Positions 48,641 to 59,715 of a stretch of DNA of 64,000 bases are shown here, piece after piece. The DNA comes from Lithodes maja (Eukaryota; Arthropoda; Malacostraca; Decapoda; Lithodidae). Position 1 is the first letter of the stretch. Every line of letters starts with the position of its first letter. The translations under genes and the position numbers were made by a program. The stretch is taken from contig JBAKBP010004268.1 of assembly GCA_037953745.1 (NCBI GenBank), positions 1-64,000 of the forward strand, read 5' to 3'. Below the pieces are notes generated by a model. It was given only the letters and a program-made list of their open reading frames with translations. It was not told where the DNA came from and did not search any database.

Positions 48641-49110
48641 GTTGTTCCCCAGGCTGTCTGACCGAACAATCCCAAGGTCCCGAGCAATGCCAAGGCCATA
48701 ACCAAGCGCCCCGACAGAACCCTCCCAGCTTTACCACTAAGAAAGCCAAGGTGACTGAAGCCGCTCCCAGGCAAGGGGCTGAGGAGGGTGCGGAAACGTC
48801 CGGAACACCAAAGCCCCCCCCAGGGCCCTGTGCCCCTTAACAATTATGAAGGGAAAGCTGAGGGGCAAGGGAAAAATGTGACGCTTCGGCTCCCATCTGC
48901 CAACCTTTAGGTTGGCAGTAGAGAGGTCAATCCACGGAAGAGACGCCGCCACTTGAGATCTAGAAAATATATAAGCGAAAGGAACAGTCAGCGTAAGCTA
49001 TGGGTATGGCAGAGAATGCTCAACTCTCACTCTGATCGACCAGCCCATCACCACATGACTAGAACCCAATCCTCTCAGCATCAGCTAGGAAAGGCCCTAG
49101 AAAGCCACCT
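48641..49110 (+). repeat. dispersed repeat, segments A and B contiguous
   Basis: Segment A (48,641-48,795) matches 21,715-21,875 directly; segment B (48,790-49,110) matches 21,890-22,231 in reverse. A stretch of about 62 codons is open (GCLTEQ… to GPCAP) and CCCCAG precedes it, but the frame is not shared with the other copy. Contains the same TGCCAACCTTTAGGTTGGCA hairpin at 48,898-48,917. Confidence 0.7.
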
Positions 49111-49482
49111 TTGGCAGTGTTGTTATATGGAACTAGTCTAATCAACTCAATTTGCTGAACAGGTGCAAGCATTGACATTGTAAATGCAACACTGGTTTAC
49201 TTCTAATCTGATATATGCCTTTGCAGAGAGGCCATGAGGATGAGTGACAAATAAGCACTTAACCAGTGAGGGCTCTGTCCCGGGCCTCCTGCATTTATGT
49301 TTCCACAGGCTATGGTATGGTCAGTTGCGCGTCTGACCGCTGATTGAAGGGTTTGCAGTTCCATTCCACCCCGTGCCACTGGTAGACATCAAGAGTTTAG
49401 ATGCTCAGGTCTAGCGATTCGTGGCAAATATCCAGTAAAATCACTGTAACAAGGGCCCTGTCAATCAAGGGAGTGCACTGCA
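49111..49482. other. no recognised feature
   Basis: Low-copy-looking non-coding sequence. I see no gene, no convincing repeat end and no RNA gene here. Confidence 0.5.
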
Positions 49483-49486
49483 TTAA

Positions 49487-50219
49487 CCGCTTCCTGACAG
49501 GTCCCGTCACTAGACGGTCGCCAAAGTTCGCTTATTATGCATCCTGGGAGTGCAGCAAGCTATTGCAGGCAGCTCAAGACCCCTTCATCCGTCGCCCACC
49601 AAGTCTGGGTAGCTACTGATGTAACTTACAGCCGTCTCTTGGCTCACTGGAGCGTTGCACATATCGAAAACAGCCCAAAACTGCTAATTTTTAGCGATTT
49701 TGGCCGACCTTTACAAGATCGTTGCAAGACAACCAGACATCGTACAGAGATGATTCAGGTGTCATTGGAAAGCTCAATTACAGTAGAACCCCTCCCATCC
49801 AGAAACCCAAGAGATCCAGACTCATGTTTCAGCCAACCAGACTTGTCTGGATGGCTTGGGAAAAATATAAGTCAATCCGGAAACGAACGAGACGAATACA
49901 AGTTTCCACACATTTACATCCAGTGTTAGATATCCAGACTTGTATGGCAGCCATCCGGATTTGTCTGAATGGCTGAAACCTGAGTCTGGTTGTTTAAGTT
50001 AGATATCCGGACTCATGTTTTAGCCATCCGGATTTGTCTGGATGGCTGAATATATGTCCGGACTTTCGGCAGATCCGGACTTTTGGTAGATCCAGACAGG
50101 GTTCTCCCCAATTAGTCTGGATGGGCGAGGTTTTACTGTACTGTACTTTCACGGATATATCAATGTATTATGTTCTGGCTCTTGTTTATGCATGAACATG
50201 TGCAGTGAATGAAGCTCAA
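49487..50219. mobile_element. TTAA element carrying a Tigger-type MITE
   Basis: Flanked by TTAA at 49,483-49,486 and 50,220-50,223. Its interior (GATCGTTGCAAGACAACCAG, GGTGTCATTGGAAAGCTC) is shared with the element at 20,485-20,963. Removing the nested MITE (49,781-50,138) leaves about 375 bp. No coding capacity. Confidence 0.75.
49781..50138. mobile_element. 358-bp Tigger-type MITE
   Basis: Inverted ends CAGTAGAACCCCTCCCATCC and (inward) CAGTAAAACCTCGCCCATCC, flanked by TA at 49,779-49,780 and 50,139-50,140. Internal repeats of the type GATATCCGGACTCATGTTTT and GCCATCCGGATTTGTCTG occur two or three times. Pogo/Tigger-like by ends; no coding. Confidence 0.85.
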
Positions 50220-50223
50220 TTAA

Positions 50224-51402
50224 CCTAAGAAGTGCGCATGGGGGTAATTAGACACCTCTCCCTGTGCTGACGTAAATGAGCTGTTTCCATCACTAAAATA
50301 TTCATTTTACCATAAATAGCATTAATACTTATCCTAACGCGCCTATTATGGGTTGATTATAAAGGTATTAACCTGTTACAACAATAAAACGAGTGAAAAC
50401 AGCGTTTGGATGGTCAAAATCGGAGATCAGGCCGGGAGTTGCATAATGTATGGGTGAGGCAACCTGCTTTCCCGCCAATTTCCCCCAAGGCCACTGAGAC
50501 ACTGTCGATCGATACTATCGCTCTCTCTCTCGCACTCGCTAACAGTGATGTCAATGCCCTGCTACAAACTCGCTAATGTTAGCACGAAAATATACCTCAG
50601 AATAAGGGAATAACAGGGAAAATAGGTGATAACTGAAGGAGGGGAGGTAGAGGAGTGATATTTTGCATGGCCCAGGGGCAAATTTTTTTTTTTTTTTTTT
50701 CCGGTTTAAAGTTGATTTTTTTTTCTCTGACTCTTAACCCGGTAAGCGCTAAATAGACCTAGGGGCTAGGGTAGTTATTTGTGCATTTCTAGCCTTGGAT
50801 TCTGACAGAATTCGTTATATTTACAATATAGACCATTATTTGTTTTCGGTATGCTTTTATTTTACATATATGATGTATATATGAACCTTCAAGAGTGCTA
50901 AAATAAGTGGGAAAAGCATTTGGGTGGTGAAAAACGAAGATATTGGCCACCCGGTCGTAATGTCAGGCGAGAGAGAGCTACAGTTAACCCTCCTCTCTCG
51001 CTGTCTGTGAGGTAACTGAGACGAGCGGGGCGGTGTGGGCTGGTGTCTGGGTGTTACATATCGATCTTTTCTGCAACCCACTTGTGCTACATTATCGCGG
51101 GAGAGAAAAATAACCGATAAATGATGATAATAAGAGGGAAAATAGGTGATAATTGAGGAGTGGAGGGAGGGGGGAATAAGGTGGGGAAGGAGGGGAGGGG
51201 GGTGGGTGAGATTTACATGGATGAGTACTGGAGGGGAATTATCTCACCTAGAGACAAATTCTTTTGTTTTGATAGGCCCTTTTTTTTTTGGAAAGCTTTT
51301 TTTATGGTCTTGCTTCCGTGAGGCCTATCGCGTTCCCTATAGGAAGCCTTCCGTGAGGCCTATCGCGCTTGCCGGGTTAAGAGTCTTCCCGCAGTTCCCG
51401 GG
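50224..51402 (-). mobile_element. TTAA element of the CCCGGGAGCTGCGGG family, split
   Basis: Flanked by TTAA at 50,220-50,223 (shared with its neighbour) and 51,403-51,406. Left end CCTAAGAAGTGCGCATGGGG and right end (inward) CCCGGGAACTGCGGGAAGAC match the element at 3907-4535 in reverse. It is interrupted at its internal CTCTTAAGAG by the TTAA element 50,738-51,376. Confidence 0.82.
50738..51376. mobile_element. 639-bp TTAA element nested in another
   Basis: Flanked by TTAA at 50,734-50,737 and 51,377-51,380. Ends CCCGGTAAGCGC and (inward) CCCGGCAAGCGC match at 11 of 12 positions. A 23-bp direct repeat around CCGTGAGGCCTATCGCG lies near 51,315-51,370. No coding capacity. Confidence 0.82.
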
Positions 51403-51406
51403 TTAA

Positions 51407-51984
51407 GGCCAAAAGAGTTAAAAACGCATCATCACACAAGCTCCAAAATGTTTTTGTGTGTGTTTGTGGAAAAAATCCACTAGAGGTAGGGAATTTCAGC
51501 CCCATGTTCAAGAAAATAAGGACGAAAAAGAAAGTCAAGTTAGTGTAGGGTGTATAGTGCATGTAGCTTTATGTATGAAAGTAAGAGTGTGTGTGACTTA
51601 GAACAAGCTAGAATTGCTCTTGACTGAGGCACTGATTGAAAAAGTTTACTAAGGAGGCCAGGTTGTGATAACTAGCAAGTCTTATGTAACTCCATCTAAC
51701 TCTGATTCTAATTTTGTTTTAACTCTCATGATGGCGTAATGCTTAGTGTGCCGAATATTGGTGTGAGTATTATAATGTAAAACTTGCAAAATAAACAAAC
51801 CAAAACTTGGACAAATACAGTGAAAAGAAAATAACTTATCAAAATCCTAGATTTGAGTCCTTGGAGTACCACATATATTCATTAGTTTCATTGATTTCAT
51901 TAATTATCTTAACAGTATTTGTAAGTTAATTGGAGGGTTGGTGAATAAATATGAATACTTTGCTATCTTGACAGGATGAGATAT
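51407..51984. other. no recognised feature
   Basis: AT-rich non-coding sequence between a TTAA element and an RTE 3' UTR fragment. No gene or repeat end was recognised. Confidence 0.5.
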
Positions 51985-52318
51985 TGTCACATACCTAGTG
52001 TGTTCTCATATGTATGTACTGTATGTATGTATATACTGAGGCATATACCCCATAGCTGGGGGTGGCTGACTCGATACAGAGCCCGAACAGAAGCAACAAA
52101 ATGTATGTATGTATGAGGCACATACCCCATAGCTGGGGTTGGCCGACTCGAGACAGAACCAGAAACAAAAATACATATATAAATATATAAATATAACTCC
52201 CACACATCTAAGTTTCCCAGGAGAAGACCCAAAGACCAAGGATCACTAGGGGCCTCCGGCACTTCCCCGGTCCTAGACCTCCGGGAGAGGTTCCGGTCAC
52301 AGGAGGCAAACACGCAGC
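51985..52318 (-). repeat. RTE-like LINE 3' UTR fragment
   Basis: Reverse-complement relative of 48,290-48,540: GGAGAAGACCCAAAGACCAA, CTCCGGGAGAGGTTCCGGTC. It contains a duplicated 50-bp unit with CATACCCCATAGCTGGGG at about 52,041 and 52,120, and ends in a TATG/TGTA-rich microsatellite at about 52,012-52,035. Only the non-coding tail of the LINE is present. Confidence 0.8.
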
Positions 52319-52319
52319 G

Positions 52320-52988
52320 GGTTTGTTGAATCTATCGATGAGGAGATAGACACTGATTATTCTACTCATTATCTCGCACATCATGGGGTTGATCGCGATA
52401 GCATTACTACGCCTATTAGAATCGTGTTTGTCTGTTCAGGGAAAAATGTCGTCTTCAGCGGTGAGCTTGAATGATTGTATATATACCGGTCCTTCTCTAG
52501 TTCCAGACCTTGCTAAGGTGATGTTGCATTTCCGCTACAAGCGATTTACGTTTATTAGTGATATAGAGAAAGCGTTCCTTATGTTACAGTTAGATCGACG
52601 CGATAAGAGATAGTGCTCGATTTCTGTGGCCTCGCGATCCTTTAGACTTAAACTCGCCCTGTGACACATGCCAGTTCTAAGTCATTCTATTCGGTGCCAC
52701 CTGCTCTCAATTCCTTTTGATTGCCACCATTTTGAAACATTTGTCATTGATTGATAATAAAGAACTTGTTGATAAGATATAGGGGGGTCTTTATATAGAT
52801 AACGTTCAGTGCACGGCCGACAGAGAAAGAACTTCTATCTAACTATTGGTCTTTTCAGGGCACTTATGTATCGGCACACCTTTATTTGTGAGAGTGGGTA
52901 ACCAATAGCCCCTTATTAAGCATTGTAATAGAGCAGGATGGAGTTATTGCAACTGACCAAACCGTTCACAAATACTTATGTTTGAGAT
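52320..52988 (+). pseudogene. BEL/Pao LTR-retrotransposon RT, decayed, 5' piece
   Basis: Plus-strand RT of the BEL/Pao group. Visible landmarks: a HYLAHHGV stretch (about 52,370), TTPIRIVF, then after a frame change SLNDCIYTGPSLVPDL (about 52,465), DIEKAFLMLQL (52,560, with the first catalytic Asp), RFLWPRDPLD (52,623), FGATCSQFLL (52,693) and GLYIDNVQ (52,785, the Y-I-D-N catalytic box). Stop codons and frame changes interrupt it. LTRs were not found. The second DIRS element interrupts it at about 52,989. An old, inactive copy. Confidence 0.82.
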
Positions 52989-53139
52989 GATATCCGGGAC
53001 CTGATCTACCAGCACTGCGCTTCCCGACAGTCTGATGTTCCGTAGCATCGTTCCCCAAGCTAGCCGCGCTGCATTCTGCCTCAACCGATATCTCAAGACT
53101 CTCTTATGACATCAGATGAATGGGAGGGCCCAAATTGTC

Positions 53140-53260
53140 AATAATTCCGGGGCCACTACTAAATATTAGGTTTTCATTTTTCCCTTCGGGACTCAAACCT
53201 ATAACATATTAGTGACCCCTCCGACGAAATGCCTGATATCTCAAGTCTGGAGGGGGACAT
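53140..53260. repeat. DIRS-2 internal complementary region
   Basis: Close relative of DIRS-1 23,220-23,325: GGGGCCACTACTAAATATTA, then GGACTCAAACCTATAA and ATTAGTGACCCCTCC. Its second half is complementary to the right outer end at 61,740-61,773; the partner of the first half is missing from the truncated left end. Confidence 0.85.
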
Positions 53261-53459
53261 TCATCATTAATTTCAAAATAACCACTAACAAATTACTCAA
53301 AGGTCGGGTGAAACAGATCATGGTTTAAAAAAATGAAAAAGGGGTACAGATGGCGTTCTTAAAGTTATACGCGTTGCCCACTAGACCTAAACCTTTATTT
53401 GAGTCTAGCATACTCACAAACTATTCATCTAGAATATGTATAGATAAAATATGTATGTA

Positions 53460-53681
53460 CACTCGATCCAAAAAGTATCTGCACCCCTACGCTGATTATC
53501 TGATGTGTAGGCCTACAGCTCTGTAGGGTTGGCATCCCTGCCTGCAACTGCAACTATATCCATGTGTCAGAGACGATCCTCTCTGACACATGGATATAGC
53601 TGCAGGCAGAGGTGCCAACCCTATCGAGCTGTACGCACCAGATGATCTGCGTAGGGGTGCAGATACTTCTTGGACCGAGTG
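53460..53681. mobile_element. 222-bp palindromic Tc1-type MITE
   Basis: The ends CACTCGATCCAAAAAGTATC and (inward) CACTCGGTCCAAGAAGTATC are flanked by TA (53,458-53,459 and 53,682-53,683). Almost the whole length folds into one hairpin, with arms meeting near 53,575 (CATGTGTCAGAGA / TCTCTGACACATG). Inserted in the DIRS-2 3' region. Tc1/mariner by ends and target. Confidence 0.9.
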
Positions 53682-53954
53682 TACACTATATTAGAAAAAT
53701 AAAGAGTACCAACATAAAATTGCATCCTTTTGACTAGACTATCAGTCTTTAGGAAAAAGTTGGATAATGATTATCCTATCACAAACATTTCTTAACCTAA
53801 ACACAGATATATATAGGTAGGGAGGAGGTCTTAGCTGACAACTCCCCCCTCCTTTTTCTCCCAAAAAATAGTACAAATGCTTAAACATAGGCCTTCTGCC
53901 TTAAAGCTATACATTGCAAATGTAGTTTAGTTAAGTTAACCGACATGTACCGCG

Positions 53955-54800
53955 TCAGAAAGGTGTGATTAGAGGACCATAAGTTGGTTTGTTAGATGTC
54001 ATCCAACGAGTAGTTTTGTAAGAATCGGAGTAAGGCTGCCCACTTATGTAAATCGTGTGCCCGCCCAATACCACCAGGGTTCCTCTCTCTCTAATAACAT
54101 AAACCAATAAAGCCGCCGACTGCCGCTTTCTAAGGCGTGTACCTGTCCATGACACCCAAAGCGACCTGGCTTGCGCCGGCCGGGACGCCTGTATATAGAG
54201 TGAAAGGGTCTTGACCGGAGATCGCAAGTGGTAAACATCGCCGCGTTTGAGGGCTGGGACCTCAAGTTCAGTAAATACATGTTCCGCATGCTCATTCTTT
54301 GTAACAAAATTGGGTGTTGGCGCTATATGTACACTCATATCACGCAGAGAAAACCTTAGACAAGACTGTTCCAAAACTCATCGCAGCCAACTCAGATACC
54401 CGGTTGCCAGTGGCCAAGGCCATTAGAAACACGGCCTTCTTTAAGCGTAATTCTACTGTAGGATTATGACAATACTTATGAGAGTGAAGCATAAAAAGCG
54501 CCAAATCGAGCGACCAGGTAGGCATGAGTTGGCACGGTGGTGGGCGGAGTCGGAAGCATGCACGCATGAACCCCTTCTCCTCCGCCTCCGATATAGTGAG
54601 TCCTGTTAAATCATAAAAGGGCCTTCTAATAGCCGTGAGGTGGTTCTTTAATGTGATAACTGACAATTTTTTTTGCTCAAACAAGTAATCTAGGTATTTA
54701 AAAACCAAGGACACTGAGGACTCTTGCTGGTCAGTTTCTATGATCCAATTAGTAAAGGCCTTCCAGTGAGATTGGTACTGTCATTGAGTGGAGAAGGCAT
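53955..54800 (-). pseudogene. DIRS-2 tyrosine recombinase, decayed
   Basis: Core-binding part (YLFEQKKLSVITLKNH) and catalytic start (TGNRVSELAAM, about 54,390-54,420) are in one frame, then a frameshift near 54,350 leads to the rest. The H-x-x-R box reads AHDLHKW (about 54,040-54,065), so the second catalytic Arg seen in DIRS-1 (AHDLRKW) is His here. With the frameshifts this recombinase is dead. Confidence 0.85.
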
Positions 54801-55640
54801 ATCGATTAATCAATTTCTTACTGAATCATGCTCTCTCCATAGTGGGTTAGCCATTTAGCCTTCTGAATGTTCCCAAGGCAAAAGTTAGCGAGGTATTGAG
54901 GTTTCCAATCATGTCTTAAGTGGAAATACGAGATCGTGAGCGACACCGGGTTCTTACAACACATCTTCAACTGTGTGTACCACACTTGGGCCGGCCACAG
55001 GGGTGCAAACATTGCGACCATGCCTCGATAACTGCGTAGTTTGTGAACTACTTGGCACATTAAAGATGCGTCGGATGGCGGAACCAGATAAATGGAGCTC
55101 CATTTGTTCCAGTCCACCTGAAATGCGTCGGGGTCCTCCTGCCGGGGTTTCCACCCAGCGTGTGAGGAATAGAGGTAGTTTGTGAGTCTCCTATGACGCA
55201 AACAAGTCCACTTGTCATCTGTTGCAAGATGGTTTGCTTGAGGGACCATTTTACTAGTGTGCTCTGTCGTCGTGACAGAGCGTCCGCCTAGACATTCGCA
55301 ACGCGGGGCAGGTATGTTGCGTGGAGACAAATCTCTAGCTTTTCGGCTATGAGAAAGATCTTTTCCGACAACCTTAGTAACACTCGAAATCTCGCTGACC
55401 CTTGCTTCTGAACACATGTTACTGCATTCAGATTGTCCATTCTGAAGGCTAACAACTTTCCCACCAGAGTTGAGCCGTGCTCCTGCAGAAAAAAAAAGAG
55501 GGACTAATAATTCTTAGGCATAGATATGAAGGTCTTTGTACTTGGACCATAGACCCTGACTTTGGTGGCCCAAGTTCGACTGGTACCCCCATCCCAGGGT
55601 ACTGGATGCGCCTGTATCCACCCACACTATAAATAAAAAA
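54801..55640 (-). pseudogene. DIRS-2 RNase H and recombinase N-terminal frames
   Basis: Frames for the RNase H start (WVDTGASSTLGWGYQ, about 55,570-55,615) and for the overlap region (WNKWSSIYLVPPSDASLM, WPAQVWYTQLKMCC) are present with several frame changes. A run of A near 55,485 sits at one of them. Upstream (minus strand) the frame is cut by the LINE fragment 55,641-56,512. Confidence 0.8.
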
Positions 55641-56512
55641 AAAATGGTAGTCATGCATTTTAACCTTGCATCAAAACCTATCCCCCCACCTACACTTAAA
55701 ATTGGCAATCATACCCTTCAGGTGGTCCACTCTATCAAATTATTGGGCATCCTCATTCATGACAAGCTACAGTGGGATCCACTTGTAAATTCTTCTGTTT
55801 CATCATCATCATTCAGACTACATATGTTACGTACACTAAAGAAACTAGGAGTCCCCACCAATGACATGATACACTTATACAACACATTCATCCTACCTAA
55901 GCTCTGCTATGCATCACCTGTTTTGTCCTTACTTAATTTAAACAGAAAGGTAAACTTAGAGAAAATCCAAAAGAGAGCACTGAGGATAATCCTAGGACCA
56001 AACTACACACACTATCAGGACGAAATCACTACTTAACCTCTCCACCGTATCAGACCTCCACAAACAGCAACTCCAGCAATTTGGCACTAAACTGCTGAAC
56101 AACCCAAGACATCGACACTTTCTACCCGCCGAAGCACCTCCCCCACAACAAGCTGTCTGCCACCACAACCGACTAGTCCCTATCAGAGCTCTCCGGACAG
56201 ACCGCTAGAAGAACAGCGCCATTCCAACAATTGTTAATTTTATAAATTCATAATAATTTAATGTACACTTTATATGCACCCACCCGTGTTTGATTGTATG
56301 TGTGGATATATATAAATATACGTACACATATGAGCTTGTACGTGGGGTCTATATATTAAATCTGCATTTTGTGTTTGTTTTTAGTACATGTGTTCATATT
56401 AAGAGTATGCTGTATGTGATACATCCTATACCTTGACTGTTATCTTTGTTTCTATGTATATTTTCAGCTCCCGAGCTGCATCTCTCAATAAACCGTTAAT
56501 TATTATTACACC
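55641..56512 (+). pseudogene. 5'-truncated LINE fragment inside DIRS-2
   Basis: Plus-strand frame 55,644-56,036 encodes the end of a CR1/L2-like RT (SIKLLGILIHDKLQWDPLV, LYNTFILPKLCYASPV, LEKIQKRALRIILG), then a frameshift leads to the last residues and a 3' UTR ending AATAAACCGTTAATTATTAT at about 56,490-56,509. It splits the DIRS-2 frame between the Ser-Cys-Ala-Asp-Gly-Val and Trp-Val-Asp-Thr-Gly stretches of RNase H. Confidence 0.85.
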
Positions 56513-56808
56513 GTCGGCGCAGGAGTTGTCCATGTCATAGATGAGTGTAATACTTCTGGCTTTGCCCAGGCCGCCAGTAGGTTGTGGATAAATTTTGAGA
56601 TTGGCCATAGCTTTTCCGCCAGCGAGAGCAGAAAATGCTTGTTTCCCTCCAAGATTAACCTCTAGACCTTCAGACTGCCCAACGGCACCGTCAATCTGAT
56701 CCAGTAGAGTGAACTTACCAGGGACTCCCAAACCTTCCTTGTGGAAGTCAGACTGTGCAGAAATCGGAAGAGTTTCTTGCGGAACCTCTGCCGTTGTCTG
56801 CACTCCGG
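56513..56808 (-). pseudogene. DIRS-2 RT thumb/connection fragment
   Basis: Minus-strand frame with GLEVNLGGKQAFSALAGGKA and the Asp-Asn-Ser-Cys-Ala-Asp-Gly end; aligned in another frame with RLKEKRLILEGNKYFPLLPA of DIRS-1. Its continuation upstream is across the TTAA elements at 56,813-57,776. Confidence 0.7.
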
Positions 56809-56812
56809 TTTA

Positions 56813-57776
56813 ACCCTTCCAGCCCAGGTGTCCTTTTATAAGGACACCGCGGCAGATGGGCCGGTACCCGGGTGTCCTTATAACAGGCTGTAAGCTTGAA
56901 AGCCTAATTAACCCTTCCTACCCGGGCTGCCTTAGGTAAGGACAGCACGAAGAAGGGCCACTACCCGGTATGCCTTATCTAAGCATGAGCTTAATAGCCT
57001 AATTAAGCTTGGTCCGAACGCCGTGCGTACGACGTATGTCAACAAACCCAAGCGTTCATCACCGCACCTCCGAAATCAAGAAGGAGAAGACTCCTCAATG
57101 TTACTGTTATGACGTCATGACGAAATTAGTGTCTAAAAAGCCCCCATATTGGCAACATCTCTGCTAATATTGGCTCCACTGAAATCGTCATCACAACTGA
57201 ATCAGTTGACTTACAGAGCTCTACTCAATGCAAAATACAGATTGAAAACCGCACTACGATTATAGATGAGTGGAAAGGTTCTAGCAGTGAAAATAAACAA
57301 AAATACGGTAGCCTAGGCCTAGACGTTTTTCGGCCATATCGCCCGGGTAGGGGCGACCGTCATTAGGCTAAGACTGCCCGGGTAGGAAGGGTTAAGCTTG
57401 GTCTGAACGCTGTGCGTCCGACGCATGTAAACAAAGCCGGTCATTGCATCACCGCACCTCCGAAAACAAGAAGAGGCGTCGGATCAATGTTGTTGTTGTA
57501 TGATATGACAAAATTAGTGTCTGAAAAGCTCTGATATTGTCAATATCGCGGAAAAATTTGCTCCACGGAAATCGTCATCACAACTGAACCAGTTGACTTA
57601 GAGAGCTCTACTCAATACCAATCTACAGATTGGAAACCGCACTACGTTTAGGGATGCATTGGAAATTTCTAGCAGTTAAAATAACAAAGATACGGTAGCC
57701 TAGGCCTAGACGTTTTTCGGCCAGATCGCCCGGATACGACCTCCGTCCTTTTGTAAGGCAGCCCGGGTAGGAAGGG
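56813..57776. mobile_element. TTAA element (about 476 bp) split by its own relative
   Basis: Flanked by TTAA at 56,809-56,812 and 57,777-57,780. Pieces 56,813-56,907 and 57,396-57,776 form one element with ends CCCTTCCAGCCCAGGTGTCC and (inward) CCCTTCCTACCCGGGCTGCC. Contains the block AACTGAACCAGTTGACTTAG at 57,581-57,600. The TTAA in its CTAATTAAGCTTGG received the second copy. Confidence 0.85.
56912..57391. mobile_element. 480-bp TTAA element nested in a sister copy
   Basis: Flanked by TTAA at 56,908-56,911 and 57,392-57,395. Ends CCCTTCCTACCCGGGCTGCC and (inward) CCCTTCCTACCCGGGCAGTC, so the inverted repeat is good over about 17 bp. It has the block AACTGAATCAGTTGACTTAC at about 57,196-57,215. 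No coding capacity. Confidence 0.88.
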
Positions 57777-57780
57777 TTAA

Positions 57781-58444
57781 GGAAAGCTGTTCGGTGTCCC
57801 AACTGGATGACCCTCACGGGGACAAGGTGGGATTTGCCAAGTTCACCTTTGAAACCCAGGATCTGAACATGAGTAATCACTAATTGTACATGTTTGAGGC
57901 ATAATATCCTGGAATTCGCTACCATCAACCAGTCGTCTAGATACCATAAAATCTTGATACCTTGTTGTAACCATGGTAGCAGAGCCTGTCGGACTAATTT
58001 TGTGAAAATTCGAGGTTATACGGTTATGGCATGTCCCCATCAACAAACGGTTTCAAGGTACCTGGCTCTGCGCCAAGGGAATCTAACGTTTGTCTTTCAA
58101 TGGATGCCCATCCATTGAAAGACAAACGTTAGATTCCCTTGGCGCAGAGCCAGGTACCTTTGAAACCGTTTGTTGATGGGGACATGCCATTAGGCTTCTG
58201 TCAGATCTAAGGAACACATCCAACCTTGCGGCGGAAGTGTCAGCCTGATCTGATTTACAGTCAGCATCCTGAATGACTGATTGTGAATGTAGCGATTCAG
58301 AGAAGACAAGTCTATGACCGGCTTCTTCTGATCGCTGTTCCTCTTTGCCACTAGGAATAACCGGGATGTAAAGACTGGGTGAACTGAGTTGACCTGAACA
58401 ATGATATGCTTTTCTACCATCTCTTTGATCAGCTTTCCCACCTC
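57781..58444 (-). pseudogene. DIRS-2 RT core with a palindrome inside
   Basis: Minus-strand frames: LFLVAKRNSDQKKPVIDLSS and GWMCSLDLTEA (58,190-58,370), then the palindrome 58,026-58,190, then the catalytic box YLDDWLMVA (about 57,922-57,950) and LGFKGELGKSHLVPVRVIQ. The core motifs survive, but stop codons and the fold-back sequence prevent translation. Confidence 0.85.
58026..58190. repeat. 165-bp near-perfect palindrome in DIRS-2 RT
   Basis: Arms 58,026-58,106 and 58,109-58,190 are reverse complements with one missing A in the left arm, separated by two bases. Both arms encode the RT stretch INKRFQRYLALRQGN on opposite strands, so the palindrome is a folded-back duplication of the element's own coding sequence. 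Confidence 0.95.
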
Positions 58445-58448
58445 TTAA

Positions 58449-59711
58449 CCCGGGAACTGCCGGGAGACTCTTAAGAATTCCCCCGGCGGAGTGCGGGAAG
58501 ACTCTTAACCCGGGAGCTGCGGGAAGACTCTTAAGAGTTCCCCCGGCGGACTGCGGGAAGACTCTCTGGAGTAAGTAAAACTAAAAATCAACTTTTTACA
58601 TCGAAAAAAAAAATATTTTTTTTATTTTTATTTTTTTATTTTTTTATTTTTGTTTGGCCCCTGGGCCATGCAAAATCTCAGTCCTCTACCTCCCCTCCTT
58701 CCCCACTTTCCTCCTATTCCTCAGTTATCACCTATTTTCCCTATTATTCCCTTATTCTGAGGTATATTTTCGTGTTAACATTAGCGAGTTGCAAGCAGGG
58801 TGTTGTCATCACTGATGGCCATCGAGTGCAAGAGAGAGAGAGAGAGTATCGATCGACTGTGTCGCAGTGGCCTTGGGGAAAATTGGCGGGAAGGTAGCTT
58901 GCCTCACCCATACATTATACAACTCGCGGGCTATATCTCCGATTTTGACCATCCAAACGCTGTTTTCACTCGTTTTATTGTTGTTTCAGGTTAATACCTT
59001 TATAATCAACCCATAATAGGCGCATATGGATAATTATTAATGCTATTAATGGTACAATTAATATTTTAGTGACGAAAAACCTCAAATACGTCAGCACAGG
59101 GGGACGTTTTCATTTACCCCCGTGCGCACTTCAGAGGTTAAGAGTAAGGGGAAAAAAAAATCCATTTAAAACACCCCCCCAAATTTTGTTTGTTTGTTTT
59201 TATTTTTTTATTTTTTTATTTTTGTTTTGCCCCTGGGCCATGCCAAATATCACTCCTCCACCTCCCCTCCTTCCCCACTTTCCTCCCCTCCTTCAGTTAT
59301 CACCTATTTTCCCTGTTATTCCCTTATTCTGTGGTCTATTTTCATGCTAACATTAGCGAGTTGGTAGCAGGGCGTTGTCATCACTGTTACCAAGCGTGAG
59401 AAAGAGCGAGAGAGAGACTATTGCGTAACAGTGTCTCTCCAGACAAGGGGAGGGGAGGAGGGCAGGGAGGTTGCCTCAGCCATACATTATGTAACTCCCG
59501 GCCTGTATCGCCAATTTTGACCATCCAAACACTGTTTCCACTTGTTTTATTGTTGTAACAGGTTAATACCTTTATAATCAACCTATAATAGGCGCATATG
59601 GATAAGTATTAATGCTATTTATGGTAAAATAATGATGTTAGTGATGGGAACAGCTCAAATACGTCAGCACAGGAGTGTGGTGTCTCATACCCCCCATGCG
59701 CACTTCTTAGG
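58449..59711. mobile_element. TTAA element of the CCCGGGAGCTGCGGG family, split by a sister copy
   Basis: Flanked by TTAA at 58,445-58,448 and 59,712-59,715. The outer pieces (58,449-58,504 and 59,142-59,711) form one element; the inner copy entered at its internal CTCTTAAGAG. The same internal TTAA was hit in the relative at 50,224-51,402. The outer element splits the DIRS-2 RT. Confidence 0.85.
58509..59137. mobile_element. 629-bp TTAA element, inner copy
   Basis: Flanked by TTAA at 58,505-58,508 and 59,138-59,141. Nearly identical to 3907-4535 and the same length, 629 bp. Ends CCCGGGAGCTGCGGGAAGAC and (inward) CCTCTGAAGTGCGCACGGGG. Confidence 0.9.
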
Positions 59712-59715
59712 TTAA

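Noticed and set aside
48619..48840. Host exon in repeat segment A (CCCCAG followed by an open frame)
   Set aside because: The sequence is repeated at 21,715 with a different frame and stops, so it is better treated as a dispersed repeat.
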